Counted from the first letter of the stretch, positions 6,741-17,165 are shown. The stretch: 64,000 bases of DNA from Lactonifactor sp050944855 (GCA_050944855.1 JBMNRU010000004.1:1-64000); one strand, 5' to 3'. Translations and numbers: made by a program. The notes: generated from the sequence alone by a model not told the origin.

Positions 6741-9275
6741 ATGAATTTTGGAAGAAAAGCTACTTCTAAGAAACAGCAGGCTTTAAACTCCCGCTCTTCA
6801 CGAATGGGAAACAAGGCAAATGTTTCTTTTTTACGTATTATGTTTATGTCACTGATTGTGGTTCTTGTTCTGGGCGGATGTATAGGAATCGGTGCATTTA
6901 AAGGAATCCTGGACAACACCCCAAGCGTAGAAGACGTAAACATCACCCCGATTGGCTCTGCCACATTTATCTATGATACAGAAGGAAATCAAATACAAAA
7001 GCTGACCGCTCCTACTTCCAACCGACTGCCGGTTACTCTGGACCAGATACCGGAAGATCTGCAGAATGCTGTGGTTGCCGTAGAAGACGAACGTTTTTAT
7101 GAACACAATGGCATTGACGTGCGCGGTATTATCCGTGCCGGTGTAAAAGCTATTACCACCGGAAAGTTTTCAGAAGGTGCCAGTACCATTACCCAGCAGC
7201 TTTTAAAAAATAATGTATTTACGGACTGGACCAGCGAGTCTTCACTGATAGAACGCTTTACCCGTAAGTTTCAGGAACAGTATTTAGCTTTGCAGCTGGA
7301 GAAAGAAGTAGATAAAGCTACTATTTTGGAAAATTATCTGAATACCATTAACCTGGGTGCCGGTACTTATGGAGTACAGGCAGCTTCCCGTCGGTATTTC
7401 GACAAGGATGTATGGGAACTTACCTTATCCGAATGTACCGTAATTGCAGGAATCACACAGAATCCATTCCGATATAACCCTATTTCTCACCCGGAGGACA
7501 ATGCGAAGAGACGGGAAAAAGTCATCAAAGACATGTACGAACAGGGATATATCGATGATGCACAGAAGGCAGAAATTGAATCAGATGATGTGTATACCCG
7601 GATTCAGGAAATCAATGCCCGCTATGAGGAAGAAGAAAAAAATTCTGTTTATTCCTACTATATCGATGAAACCATTCAGCAGATTCTGAAGGATCTGCAG
7701 GAACAAAAAGGATACACAGAAGCGCAGGCATACAATACGCTGTACAGTGGCGGTCTGCAAATCTATATCCCACAGAATCAGGCTATTCAGCAGATCTGTG
7801 ATGAAGAATATCAGAATCCTGATAATTTCCCGAATGAAAGCCAGGTAAGCCTGGATTACGCGCTGAGCATTGTTCACCCGGATGGTACAGAAGAAAACTT
7901 CAGCAAAGAAATGCTGCGTTCCTATTTCCAGGAAAATGATTCCAGTTTTTCACTGCTGTTTGACAATCAGGACGAAGCAACCCCTTATATTGAAGAGTAT
8001 CGCGCGGCTATGACCGCTGACGGCAGCACAATTACAGCAGAACGTATCAACTTTACTCCGCAGCCGCAGTCTTCCATCTGCATTATCGATCAGTCTACCG
8101 GATATGTAGTGGCTTTAGTCGGCGGACGAGGTGAAAAAACCGCCAGCCTGACTCTGAACCGTGCCACAGATACATTAAGACAGCCGGGATCTACTTTCAA
8201 AATTGTATCCACTTACGCTCCGGCACTGGAAGCCTGTGGTATGTCATTAGCCACCACGTTCGAAGATGAGCCGTATGAATATGAAAACGGACGTCCTGTA
8301 AAGAACTGGCTGACAAATTCCTATGGCGGAACTACTACGATCCGACAGGCCATTAAAAAATCTGTCAATGTAGTTGCCGTAAAGTGCTTAACGGAAATCA
8401 CTCCGGAACTGGGCTATGAATACCTGAAAAAATTCGGTTTTACTACTGTATATGACAGCATCACCATCAACGATAAAGTATATTCTGACGTTCTGCAGCC
8501 ATTGGCTCTGGGTGGTATCACAAGAGGTGTCAGCAATCTGGAACTTACTGCCGCTTACGCTGCTATTGCAAACGGCGGAACTTATACAAAACCTATCTTC
8601 TACACAAAAATTTTAGACAGCGACGGTAATGTTCTGATCGATAATACACCGGAAACCACTTACGTTATCAGTGAAGCCAATGCTTATCTGCTTACAAGTG
8701 CTATGCAGGACGTTGTAGAGTCCGGTACCGGTACGAGATTACGACTGAGCAACTCCCCTGTTGCAGGAAAGACCGGTACAACATCCGGTTACAATGATGT
8801 ATGGTTTGCAGGTTATACCCCATATTACACCTGCGCTGTATGGGCCGGATATGACAACAACGAAAAGCTGCCAAGATCCGGAACGTACCGTATTTATCAT
8901 CAGAATCTCTGGAAAAAGATTATGACACGTATCCACGAAGATCTTCCTTATAAAGATTTTGAAATTCCGGATACGGTAACACGAATGAGTGTTTGTCTTG
9001 AAACCGGACTTCTTCCGCGCGGACAGTGCCCTACGATTACAGAATACTTCGATGTCGGCACGGCACCTACTACCAGATGTAATTATCATCGGGATATCCC
9101 AATTGTAACCAGAGATCCGGAAGAAGACTCTTCTGATACAGAAGATCCGGATGCAGAAAACCCAAGTGAAACTCCAACACCGGACCCTGGCACAACACCG
9201 GACCCTGGCACAACACCAGATCCTGGTACGACGCCGGATCCCGGAGCAACACCAGAACCAGAACCGGCGGGTTAA
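6741..9275 (+). CDS. Bifunctional penicillin-binding protein 1A-type (glycosyltransferase/transpeptidase)
   Basis: A class A PBP of 844 residues that polymerises and cross-links peptidoglycan. Order of parts: a short basic cytoplasmic tail, one membrane helix (about 30-55), and the GT51 domain with EDERFYEHNGID (about 115-126) and GASTITQQLLKNN. The transpeptidase domain has SxxK in PGSTFK (Ser near 483), SVN, and KTGTTSG (near 676). The C-terminus is a low-complexity tail with repeated TPDPGT units, probably spanning the wall. A GGAGG sits before the ATG and a TATAAT about 25 bases upstream. It ends at a strong terminator. Confidence 0.94.
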   Translation: MNFGRKATSKKQQALNSRSSRMGNKANVSFLRIMFMSLIVVLVLGGCIGIGAFKGILDNTPSVEDVNITPIGSATFIYDTEGNQIQKLTAPTSNRLPVTLDQIPEDLQNAVVAVEDERFYEHNGIDVRGIIRAGVKAITTGKFSEGASTITQQLLKNNVFTDWTSESSLIERFTRKFQEQYLALQLEKEVDKATILENYLNTINLGAGTYGVQAASRRYFDKDVWELTLSECTVIAGITQNPFRYNPISHPEDNAKRREKVIKDMYEQGYIDDAQKAEIESDDVYTRIQEINARYEEEEKNSVYSYYIDETIQQILKDLQEQKGYTEAQAYNTLYSGGLQIYIPQNQAIQQICDEEYQNPDNFPNESQVSLDYALSIVHPDGTEENFSKEMLRSYFQENDSSFSLLFDNQDEATPYIEEYRAAMTADGSTITAERINFTPQPQSSICIIDQSTGYVVALVGGRGEKTASLTLNRATDTLRQPGSTFKIVSTYAPALEACGMSLATTFEDEPYEYENGRPVKNWLTNSYGGTTTIRQAIKKSVNVVAVKCLTEITPELGYEYLKKFGFTTVYDSITINDKVYSDVLQPLALGGITRGVSNLELTAAYAAIANGGTYTKPIFYTKILDSDGNVLIDNTPETTYVISEANAYLLTSAMQDVVESGTGTRLRLSNSPVAGKTGTTSGYNDVWFAGYTPYYTCAVWAGYDNNEKLPRSGTYRIYHQNLWKKIMTRIHEDLPYKDFEIPDTVTRMSVCLETGLLPRGQCPTITEYFDVGTAPTTRCNYHRDIPIVTRDPEEDSSDTEDPDAENPSETPTPDPGTTPDPGTTPDPGTTPDPGATPEPEPAG

Positions 9276-9296
9276 ATAACCCATAAAAAGCAAAAT

Positions 9297-9341
9297 AAAA
9301 AGCCATGGAAATTTCTAAAACAGAAACTTCCATGGCTTTTC
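9297..9341. terminator. Bidirectional terminator between the PBP and glucokinase genes
   Basis: The stem AGCCATGGAAATTTC (9301-9315) / GAAACTTCCATGGCT (9323-9337) has one mismatch. It has an A-run before it and a T-run after it, suiting both convergent genes. Confidence 0.8.
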
Positions 9342-9355
9342 TATTCTAAGACCAT

Positions 9356-10300
9356 TTACATATCCAACACTAATCTGGCTGCCCCATAGATTCCCGCATC
9401 GTTGCCCAGCTGTGCCAATACAATGGGGGGTTCCTTGCAGGCCAGGAATGCGTATTCCTGATAATACTTCTTCACTACCCGGGTAAGGACTTCTCCTGCT
9501 TTGGATACGCCTCCACCTAATACGATCACTTCCGGATCAGCCACACAGGCAAAATTGGCAAGTGCACGCCCCAGAATCCGGGCAAATTCTTCTACCACCT
9601 GAGCTGCCAGAGCATCCCCCGCTTTATAAGCATCAAACACAACCTTGGCATTTATGCTGTCCGCCCGGGATTTCAGACTGGATTCTCCCTTCCATTCTTT
9701 TAATGCCCTTCTTGCCAGACGGGCAATTCCTGTGGCGGATGCATACTGCTCCAGACAGCCCCGGTTACCGCAATTGCAGTATTCTTCTTCATGGGGATTC
9801 ACCGATGCATGTCCGATTTCACCGCCTGCGCCGTGATAACCCACCAGCATCTTGCCATTAACAATAATGCCGCCGCCTACACCTGTGCCCAACGTGGCCA
9901 GGATCATATTTTCTGCACCGGCTCCGCCGCCTTTCCACATCTCACCCAGCGCTGCCACATTGGCATCATTGCCTGCCTTTACAGGAAGTCCGCACAAACT
10001 GCTGAGTTCACCCTCGATATCTTTAGGCCCCCAGTGCAAATTGACTGCTCCCGGAATTTTTCCATCTTTATCTACCGGCCCGGGAATGCCAATTCCAACA
10101 CCCTTGACGTCTGCGTCTGTAAGCTCTCTTTCCTGCATTTTTTTGCGGATCGTACGGGCGATATCCGGAAGAATTTTTGTCCCTTCATTCTCCACATGTG
10201 TTTTAATCTCCCATTTATCTACTACTTCACCTTCCACAGTAAACAATCCGCATTTGACAGATGTGCCACCCAGATCAATTCCAAAGCAATAATTCACCAT
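9356..10300 (-). CDS. ROK family glucokinase
   Basis: It phosphorylates glucose (or a related hexose) with ATP in the cytoplasm. The 314 residues begin with the ATP-binding GIDLGGTSVKCG. The ROK zinc motif CNCGNRGCLEQYAS lies near residues 174-187, and the substrate-binding NDANVAALGE and ATLGTGVGGG segments are present. There is no N-terminal helix-turn-helix, so this is a kinase rather than a ROK repressor. It lies 27 bases after hprK on the same strand, a link between sugar phosphorylation and the catabolite-control kinase. Confidence 0.9.
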   Translation of the reverse strand: MVNYCFGIDLGGTSVKCGLFTVEGEVVDKWEIKTHVENEGTKILPDIARTIRKKMQERELTDADVKGVGIGIPGPVDKDGKIPGAVNLHWGPKDIEGELSSLCGLPVKAGNDANVAALGEMWKGGGAGAENMILATLGTGVGGGIIVNGKMLVGYHGAGGEIGHASVNPHEEEYCNCGNRGCLEQYASATGIARLARRALKEWKGESSLKSRADSINAKVVFDAYKAGDALAAQVVEEFARILGRALANFACVADPEVIVLGGGVSKAGEVLTRVVKKYYQEYAFLACKEPPIVLAQLGNDAGIYGAARLVLDM

Positions 10301-10327
10301 CTTTGTCCACTCTTTCCCCTCATGCTT

Positions 10328-11269
10328 TTATTCATCTTCCGTTCTCTTCTTGGTCAGATTCGCCTGTACTCGCTTATATAATTCCTGAGCTGCATTATAG
10401 CCCATCTTCTTCTGTCTGTGATTTACTGCTGCTGCTTCTACGATCACTGCCAGATTTCGGCCCGGACGGATAGGAAGGGAATGGCAGACCACTTTATTAC
10501 CCAGAAACTCTGTATATTCTTCTTCCAGTCCCAAACGGTCATATTCCTTATCACGATTCCATTCTTCTAACTTAATCACCAGATCAATGGACTGGGTATT
10601 TTTTACACTCTCAACGCCAAAAAGCGTCTTCACATCTATGATGCCAATGCCCCGCAATTCAATAAAATGCCGGGTAATATCCGGCGCGGAGCCCACCAAG
10701 GTAACATCACTGACTCTGCGTATTTCCACCACATCATCACTAACCAGGCGGTGTCCTCTCTTCAAAAGTTCCAGCGCAGCTTCACTTTTACCAATACCGC
10801 TTTCGCCCATGATCAGAACGCCTTCGCCGTATACATCCACCAACACGCCATGGATGGAAATACACGGTGCCAGCTGTACGCCCAGCCAGCGGATCAGCTC
10901 TGCCATAAAACTGGAGGTCGCCTTGTCTATCGTAAAAGTAGGCACCTGATACTTAATAGATAATTCCAGCATATCTTCATCCGGCTTTGTCTTCGTACTG
11001 AAAATGACACAGGGAATTCCACCGGATACAAAACGCTCATAAGCTATAATTTTCTCTTCCCGGCTCAGTTTCCGTGTCAAATAAGTATATTCCACGTAAC
11101 CGATAATCTGTACCCGCTCTTTGTCAAAATGTTCCAGATATCCTGCCAGCTGAAGTGCCGGACGATTCACATCCGGGAGAGTGATTATAACTTTATCCAT
11201 GGGAACATCCGGTGTGACATTCGTGAGTTTCATCTCTTCCACTAATTTTTTTAATGCTACGCCTTTCAT
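10328..11269 (-). CDS. hprK: HPr kinase/phosphorylase
   Basis: It phosphorylates and dephosphorylates Ser46 of HPr, the switch of carbon catabolite repression in Firmicutes. The C-terminal catalytic domain has the P-loop GESGIGKSE (about 152-160), the following HRLVSDD, and the family signature LRGIGIIDVKTLFG. I take the ATG at 11269 because AAGGAG lies at correct distance before it and the product then starts MKGVALKKLVEE, giving 313 residues. An upstream in-frame ATG would add an unlikely tail. Confidence 0.93.
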   Translation of the reverse strand: MKGVALKKLVEEMKLTNVTPDVPMDKVIITLPDVNRPALQLAGYLEHFDKERVQIIGYVEYTYLTRKLSREEKIIAYERFVSGGIPCVIFSTKTKPDEDMLELSIKYQVPTFTIDKATSSFMAELIRWLGVQLAPCISIHGVLVDVYGEGVLIMGESGIGKSEAALELLKRGHRLVSDDVVEIRRVSDVTLVGSAPDITRHFIELRGIGIIDVKTLFGVESVKNTQSIDLVIKLEEWNRDKEYDRLGLEEEYTEFLGNKVVCHSLPIRPGRNLAVIVEAAAVNHRQKKMGYNAAQELYKRVQANLTKKRTEDE

Positions 11270-11371
11270 ATTATCGTTCTCCTTTTGTAAACTTTTCACG
11301 CTCTCATAATTATATCTGATCTTTCCTGAATATTTTACCATAAGGGCAATTTAACTTCAATAAATACCCTT

Positions 11372-13240
11372 TTATTCCTGCTCTTTATGAAAAAAAGAAT
11401 ACACCTGAAACGCACTTTTCTGGTTCATAGACGGTATTTGGGCCAGCTGTTCTATGTCGGCATTCTGTATATTTTCCAGGGATTTAAACTCTTTCATCAA
11501 AGCTTTTCTCCGGGCCGGCCCCACGCCCGGAATCTCATCCAAAATAGAGTGTACCTGCCCCTTGCTGCGCAGGGAACGATGGTATTCAATGGCAAACCGA
11601 TGCGCTTCATCCTGAATTCTCGTGATCAGTTTAAAGCCCTCACTGGATGGAGAAATCGGCAATTCTTCATTCTGAAAATACAGCCCTCTGGTCCGATGCC
11701 TGTCATCTTTCACCATCCCGCATACAGGAATGGATAATCCCAGTTTCTGAAGTGTCTCCAGGGCTACATTCACCTGGCCCTTTCCACCATCCATCATAAT
11801 CAGATCCGGGAAACAGTGAAAGCTGCTGTATTCCTCTTCCCGTTCATTGGCCATAATCTCTTTCTGTTCCTTGATTCCATGGGTAAAACGCCGGGTCAAT
11901 ACCTCTTCCATGCTGGCATAGTCATTAGGTCCATTTACCCATTTGATCTTAAACTTTCGATAATCGCTGCGTTTGGGTTTTCCTTTTTCATAGACCACCA
12001 TAGAACCTACCGCCTGAAAGCCACTGATATTGGAAATGTCGTATGCTTCAATCCGTCCTATCTTCGGCAGTCCCAAAAGATCCGCAATTTCCTTCACTGC
12101 ACCTATCGTCCGTCCTTCTTCCCGTTTCATTTTCTCTCTGTCCTGTTTGAGGACTAACTGTGCATTCTGCGCCGCCAGTTCCACCAGCTTTTCTTTGGTT
12201 CCTTTCTTAGGCACACGCAAGTACACTCTCTGCCCTTTTCGGCCTGAAAGCCATTCCTCTATAATAGCCTGATCTTCTATTTCCTCCTGCAGCATAATCT
12301 CCTTTGGTATAAATGGCGTGCCTGCATAAAACTGCTTCAAAAAGCTGGATAATACCAGTGCACGTCCGTCTCCGCCTGCCACTTTCAGGTAAAAATGATC
12401 CCTGCCAATAACCTTTCCATCCCGCACAAAAAACACCTGGGCAACTGCATCTTCCTCATCCTGGGCAATCGCAATAATATCCTTATCATCTCCATGCTGA
12501 TCTGTGATCTTCTGTCTCTCTTTAATACGTTCAATGCTCTGCAGCAGATCCCTGTATTCTTTCGCCTCTTCAAACCGCAGTTCCTGTGCGGCCTCCTGCA
12601 TTTTTTGCTCCAGCTCTTTTACCACCGTTCTGGTATTTCCATTTAAAAAATCCAAAGCTGCTGACACCTGTTTTTGGTATTCCTCCTGTGAAATCCAGCC
12701 CTGACAGGGTGCATTACACTGTTTTAAATGATAATACAGGCAGGGACGTTCTTTCTGGTTCTCTTTTGGCAACGCCTTGCTGCAGGAACGCAAATGATAG
12801 ATCTTCCGGATCAATTCTACGGTATCTTTTACGGCTGCCGCACTGGTATACGGTCCATAATATTTAGACTTGTCCTTCTTCATCTGTCTCGCAAACAGAA
12901 CTCTCGGATAGGGTTCCCCCACCGTCACCTTTATGAAAGGATAACTTTTATCATCTTTCAGCATGGTATTATACTTGGGACGATGCTCTTTAATCAAATT
13001 ACATTCCAAAACCAGTGCTTCCAGCTCAGAATCCGTAATAATATATTCAAACCGGGCAATATGTGTCACCATCTGTTCAATTTTAGCGCCCTTGTTCCGA
13101 CTGGTCTGAAAATACTGACGTACACGATTTTTCAGACTGACAGCCTTTCCCACATAGATAATGGCGTCCTTATCATCATGCATAATATAAACTCCCGGTT
13201 TTCCGGGAAGCTTCTTCAATTCTTCTTCGATCTGAAACAT
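11372..13240 (-). CDS. uvrC: Excinuclease ABC subunit C
   Basis: UvrC makes both incisions in nucleotide excision repair. The 622 residues have all domains: the N-terminal GIY-YIG nuclease (GVYIMHD...IYVGKA, about 16-35), four family cysteines (CSKALP, CLYYHLKQCNAPC), a UVR motif (LRFEEAKEYRDLL, about 216-228), the RNase H-like C-terminal nuclease (EAYDISNISG), and a helix-hairpin-helix pair near the end (IPGVGPARRKALM). It sits downstream of ftsH, behind a terminator, and ends 30 bases before the plus-strand-side start region of hprK. Confidence 0.95.
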   Translation of the reverse strand: MFQIEEELKKLPGKPGVYIMHDDKDAIIYVGKAVSLKNRVRQYFQTSRNKGAKIEQMVTHIARFEYIITDSELEALVLECNLIKEHRPKYNTMLKDDKSYPFIKVTVGEPYPRVLFARQMKKDKSKYYGPYTSAAAVKDTVELIRKIYHLRSCSKALPKENQKERPCLYYHLKQCNAPCQGWISQEEYQKQVSAALDFLNGNTRTVVKELEQKMQEAAQELRFEEAKEYRDLLQSIERIKERQKITDQHGDDKDIIAIAQDEEDAVAQVFFVRDGKVIGRDHFYLKVAGGDGRALVLSSFLKQFYAGTPFIPKEIMLQEEIEDQAIIEEWLSGRKGQRVYLRVPKKGTKEKLVELAAQNAQLVLKQDREKMKREEGRTIGAVKEIADLLGLPKIGRIEAYDISNISGFQAVGSMVVYEKGKPKRSDYRKFKIKWVNGPNDYASMEEVLTRRFTHGIKEQKEIMANEREEEYSSFHCFPDLIMMDGGKGQVNVALETLQKLGLSIPVCGMVKDDRHRTRGLYFQNEELPISPSSEGFKLITRIQDEAHRFAIEYHRSLRSKGQVHSILDEIPGVGPARRKALMKEFKSLENIQNADIEQLAQIPSMNQKSAFQVYSFFHKEQE

Positions 13241-13283
13241 CTTTTCCCTCCGCCATTTTAGAGTCCGAAAATCTCCACATCCT

Positions 13284-13315
13284 AAAATAGCCAGCGCCTG
13301 AACGCTGACTATTTT
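13284..13315 (-). terminator. Terminator after ftsH
   Basis: The stem AAAATAGTCAGCG / CGCTGGCTATTTT on the minus strand is 13 bp with one G-T pair and a 6-base loop. It lies between the ftsH stop and uvrC. The T-rich arm is part of the stem, so some read-through into uvrC is likely. Confidence 0.65.
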
Positions 13316-13321
13316 ATTTCT

Positions 13322-15373
13322 TTATTCTTCGGATTCTTCAGATATCGGTTCTTCAACTACTGGTTCTTCGGATACTGGTTCTTCAACTACCGGTTCTTCA
13401 ACTACTGGCTCTTCGGATACCGGTTCCTCTGCAATTTCTTTCTTTTTTTCTACAGGCAGCGTTGCGATTCTTTTTTCTTCTGCCGGCCCTTCTGTTTCCG
13501 GCAAGCCTTTTGCTTTTCTGAAAATCTCCATGAATTCTTTGCCGGTGATGGTTTCTTTTTCGATCAGGAATGCTGCAATCTCATCCATCACTTCTCTGTT
13601 TTCATTTAACAGACGCTTCGCCTCTTCATAAGACCGCTTCAGCAGATTATTCACTTCTTCGTCAATCTCTGTAGCTGTTGCGTCACCGCAGTCTAATACG
13701 GTGTGGCCCTCCAGATACTGATTCTGCGCAGTAGCCAGACCCATCAGTCCGAAACGTTCGGACATACCATACTGTGTGATCATCGCTCTTGCGATCTTAG
13801 TTGCCTGTTCAATATCATTGGCAGCACCGGTAGTCACGGTATCAAATACGATTTCCTCCGCCGCACGCCCTGCCAGACAACCCACAAGCATAGCCTCCAG
13901 TTCCTTTTTGGTATTCAGGAACTTTTCTTCTTCCGGCACATGCATAACATAACCCAGGGCACCCATGGTACGGGGTACAATCGTAATCTTCTGTACAGGT
14001 TCCGCATCTTTTTGCAGCGCGCTTACCAAAGCATGGCCAACTTCATGATACGATACGATCTTCCGCTCTTCTTTGCTTAAAATGCGGTCCTTTTTCTCTT
14101 TACCGACCAGAACCACTTCGACCGCTTCAAACAGATCCTTCTGAGAAACTGCCTTCCGTCCCTGTTTTACTGCCAGAATCGCAGCTTCATTAATCATATT
14201 GGCCAGATCGGAGCCAACCGCACCGGATGTTGCCAGTGCAATCGCATCCAGATCTACGGTTTCATCTAACAGCACATTCTTCGCATGCACTTTCAAAATA
14301 TTGACACGGCCTTTCAGATCCGGACGGTCAACAATAACACGCCTGTCAAAACGGCCCGGGCGAAGCAGCGCCGGGTCCAGTACTTCCGGACGGTTTGTTG
14401 CGGCAAGGATCAGCAGACCCTTAGAGGTATCAAATCCATCCATCTCTGCCAGCAGCTGATTCAGCGTCTGCTCACGCTCATCATTGCCTCCGCCGTAACG
14501 GCTGTCACGGCTCTTGCCGATAGCATCCACTTCATCAATAAAAATAATACATGGTGCGTTCTTCTTCGCTTCTTCAAACAAATCTCGAACACGGGAAGCA
14601 CCTACACCCACAAACATTTCCACAAAATCCGATCCGGACAAAGAGAAGAATGGTACATGCGCTTCTCCCGCTACTGCCTTCGCCAGCAATGTCTTACCGG
14701 TTCCAGGAGGTCCCACTAAAAGTGCACCTTTGGGCAATTTGGCTCCGATTGCCGTATAGCGTCCGGGATTATGAAGAAAATCCACAACTTCCTGCAGGGA
14801 TTCCTTTGCTTCATCCTGTCCTGCTACATCCTTAAATGTCACCCCTGTTTCTTTCTGCACATAGGCTTTGGCCTTACTCTTGCCAACGCCCATCATGCCT
14901 CCGCCCTTATTCATACGACGCATTAAGAATGTAAATCCGATCCATAAAATGGCGAGCGGAATCACAAAACTCAACACATTATATAAAAGCAACGAGGCAG
15001 TATCCTGCGGCTCCTTATAAAAGCTCACGTCTTTGTGCTTTTCCAGTCGTTCCACCAAAGCGGAAGCATCTTCCGTCATCGTCGTATAATAAGTCATCTC
15101 TATCTCTTCATACGGCTGTTCCTTCGGTGTAATAGTCAAAGTATCGGATTCAATGACAATTGATGCAATCTTATCTTCATCCAGCATGGAAAGAAATTGA
15201 CTATACGGAATTTCATGAGAAGTCAGATCCTTTGTCATATTGCCAAAAAAGCTCATGCAGGCCAGACTTACAAGAGCACAAATTAAAAGCATCAACAGGG
15301 ACTGCCGGTTCTTCGGTGCTCCGGGACCGTTATTCCCCTGTCTGTTATCGTTTTGATGATTATCTTGATTCAT
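13322..15373 (-). CDS. ftsH: ATP-dependent zinc metalloprotease FtsH
   Basis: A membrane-anchored AAA+ protease that degrades damaged or regulatory membrane proteins. It has two membrane helices (about 25-47 and 127-150), the Walker A GPPGTGKT (about 220), the second region of homology, and the zinc site HEVGH (about 442). Start: an ATG at 15373 with GAGGAGG just before it. A GTG 15 bases upstream lies within that ribosome site and is rejected. The acidic C-terminal tail carries about five copies of a PVxEEPV-type unit, a low-complexity extension outside the catalytic fold. Confidence 0.95.
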   Translation of the reverse strand: MNQDNHQNDNRQGNNGPGAPKNRQSLLMLLICALVSLACMSFFGNMTKDLTSHEIPYSQFLSMLDEDKIASIVIESDTLTITPKEQPYEEIEMTYYTTMTEDASALVERLEKHKDVSFYKEPQDTASLLLYNVLSFVIPLAILWIGFTFLMRRMNKGGGMMGVGKSKAKAYVQKETGVTFKDVAGQDEAKESLQEVVDFLHNPGRYTAIGAKLPKGALLVGPPGTGKTLLAKAVAGEAHVPFFSLSGSDFVEMFVGVGASRVRDLFEEAKKNAPCIIFIDEVDAIGKSRDSRYGGGNDEREQTLNQLLAEMDGFDTSKGLLILAATNRPEVLDPALLRPGRFDRRVIVDRPDLKGRVNILKVHAKNVLLDETVDLDAIALATSGAVGSDLANMINEAAILAVKQGRKAVSQKDLFEAVEVVLVGKEKKDRILSKEERKIVSYHEVGHALVSALQKDAEPVQKITIVPRTMGALGYVMHVPEEEKFLNTKKELEAMLVGCLAGRAAEEIVFDTVTTGAANDIEQATKIARAMITQYGMSERFGLMGLATAQNQYLEGHTVLDCGDATATEIDEEVNNLLKRSYEEAKRLLNENREVMDEIAAFLIEKETITGKEFMEIFRKAKGLPETEGPAEEKRIATLPVEKKKEIAEEPVSEEPVVEEPVVEEPVSEEPVVEEPISEESEE

Positions 15374-15401
15374 TTCAGTCCTCCTCACTATGTATCTTTT
15401 T

Positions 15402-15430
15402 ATTATATCGGATTCTCTTCAGATTCTCAA
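15402..15430 (-). promoter_or_regulatory. Promoter of ftsH
   Basis: Minus strand: -35 TTGAGA (15425-15430), 17-bp spacer, perfect -10 TATAAT (15402-15407). The rest of the 286-base gap up to 15659 shows no gene. A plus-strand TATACT near 15581 may belong to the divergent DUF1846 gene. Confidence 0.6.
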
Positions 15431-15659
15431 TAAGTTGATTGTGAAAAAACCAACATATTTCTTAAACTTTTCTAAACGATTCAGCCATACAGCAGATCAC
15501 AGGACCGGATAGCTGAATCATCACAACTTTTTTCTCAATCTCCCTTATATTTTTATACCACTTCTCTTTCCTTTTGTAGTATACTGTCAAAGTAAGGATT
15601 ATATCCTGAAAAAAGAAAAATCAAAATTATGAAATATTTAATACACAGAGGTCAAGGAA

Positions 15660-17114
15660 ATGAAAATTGGATTTGATAATGAAAAATATCTTCAGATGCA
15701 ATCCGCTCATATCCGTGAGCGCATCAATCAGTTTGATAACAAATTATATTTAGAGTTTGGAGGCAAGCTTTATGATGATTATCACGCATCCCGTGTTCTT
15801 CCCGGATTCGCTCCGGACAGTAAGCTGCGCATGCTGATGCAGCTTGCCGACCAGGCCGAAATTGTAATCGTGATCAGCGCCCATGATATCGAAAAAAATA
15901 AAGTACGGGGAGATCTCGGCATTACTTATGATACAGACGTGCTGCGTCTGCGGGATGTATTTCAGGAAAGAGGATTATATGTAAGCGGCGTAGTCATCAC
16001 CCGTTATAACGGTCAGTCCAGCGCGGACCTATTCAAACGCCGATTAGAAAAAATGAACATTCCCGTCTACCTGCATTACAATATTGACGGATATCCAAGC
16101 AACATCCCTCATATTGTCAGCCCGGATGGTTTTGGGAAAAATGATTATATCAAAACAACCCGTCCGCTGGTAGTCATCACCGCGCCGGGACCGGGAAGCG
16201 GAAAAATGGCAGTCTGCCTGTCCCAGCTGTATCATGAGCACAAACGGGGCGTATGTGCCGGTTATGCCAAGTTCGAAACCTTCCCGATCTGGAATCTGCC
16301 GCTCAAGCATCCGGTAAACCTGGCATACGAAGCAGCCACTGCCGATCTGAATGACGTCAATATGATCGACCCGTTCCATCTGGATCATTATGGAATCACT
16401 ACAGTAAACTATAACAGGGATGTGGAGATTTTCCCGGTACTGCAGGCTATTTTTGAAAACATCTTCGGCAACAGCCCTTATCAGTCTCCTACGGACATGG
16501 GCGTCAATATGGCCGGTAATTGTATTATAGATGATGAAGTATGTATTGAGGCTTCCCGCCAGGAAATCATCCGCCGCTACTACCAGGCCAAGGAAAAGCT
16601 GGTACAGGGTCTCATTTCCGAGGAAGAACCTTATAAACTGGAACTATTGCTGAAACAGGCCAATATCACGGTTCACCACAGAAAAACGGTGGATGCTGCC
16701 AATCGTCTGGCGGAAGAAACCGGTGCGCCGGCAGCGGCCATGGAATTTCCGGACGGCCGTATGGTTATGGGAAAAACTTCCGATCTGCTGGGCGCCTCTG
16801 CAGCGGTTTTACTAAATGCCTTAAAGCTGCTGGGCAATATTGACCCTAAGCTGCATATTATATCGCCAAAGGCAATCGAGCCCATCCAGACCTTAAAAAC
16901 CAAATATTTGGGCAGCCAAAATCCCCGTCTTCATACCGATGAAGTACTGATCGCACTTTCCACCAGCGCTGCCGAACATGAAGAATCAAGGCTGGCATTA
17001 GAACAGCTTTCCCATCTGCGGGACAGTCAGGTTCATACCTCCGTTATGTTATCTTCTGTGGATATCAATGTATTTAAAAGACTGGGCGTCCAGGTAACGT
17101 CCGAAGCAAGATAA
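15660..17114 (+). CDS. DUF1846 domain-containing protein
   Basis: A 484-residue cytoplasmic protein matching the DUF1846 family, common in Clostridia and lactic acid bacteria, with no assigned reaction. The first part starts MKIGFDNEKYL and contains LYLEFGGKLYDDYHASRVLPG, typical of the family. Around residue 177 is APGPGSGKMA, which resembles a phosphate-binding loop, although no clear Walker B follows. Its length is close to the family norm. It is flanked by terminators and is monocistronic. No membrane segment is visible. Confidence 0.85.
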   Translation: MKIGFDNEKYLQMQSAHIRERINQFDNKLYLEFGGKLYDDYHASRVLPGFAPDSKLRMLMQLADQAEIVIVISAHDIEKNKVRGDLGITYDTDVLRLRDVFQERGLYVSGVVITRYNGQSSADLFKRRLEKMNIPVYLHYNIDGYPSNIPHIVSPDGFGKNDYIKTTRPLVVITAPGPGSGKMAVCLSQLYHEHKRGVCAGYAKFETFPIWNLPLKHPVNLAYEAATADLNDVNMIDPFHLDHYGITTVNYNRDVEIFPVLQAIFENIFGNSPYQSPTDMGVNMAGNCIIDDEVCIEASRQEIIRRYYQAKEKLVQGLISEEEPYKLELLLKQANITVHHRKTVDAANRLAEETGAPAAAMEFPDGRMVMGKTSDLLGASAAVLLNALKLLGNIDPKLHIISPKAIEPIQTLKTKYLGSQNPRLHTDEVLIALSTSAAEHEESRLALEQLSHLRDSQVHTSVMLSSVDINVFKRLGVQVTSEAR

Positions 17115-17116
17115 AA

Positions 17117-17165
17117 AAGCCTTCCCTGGAAAAGCATATTTACACTTTTCCAGGGAAGACTTTTC
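17117..17165. terminator. Strong terminator after the DUF1846 gene
   Basis: A perfect 14-bp stem CTTCCCTGGAAAAG (17121-17134) / CTTTTCCAGGGAAG (17145-17158) is flanked by AAAAAA before and TTTTCTTTTTT after. It lies between convergent genes. Confidence 0.85.

Noticed and set aside
9156..9275. Separate repeat element at the end of the PBP gene
   Set aside because: The repeated TPDPGT coding units are in frame and form the protein's low-complexity tail, a common feature of class A PBPs.
13322..13460. Tandem repeat at the end of ftsH as a mobile or regulatory repeat
   Set aside because: It encodes an in-frame acidic PVxEEPV-type tail and needs no other explanation.
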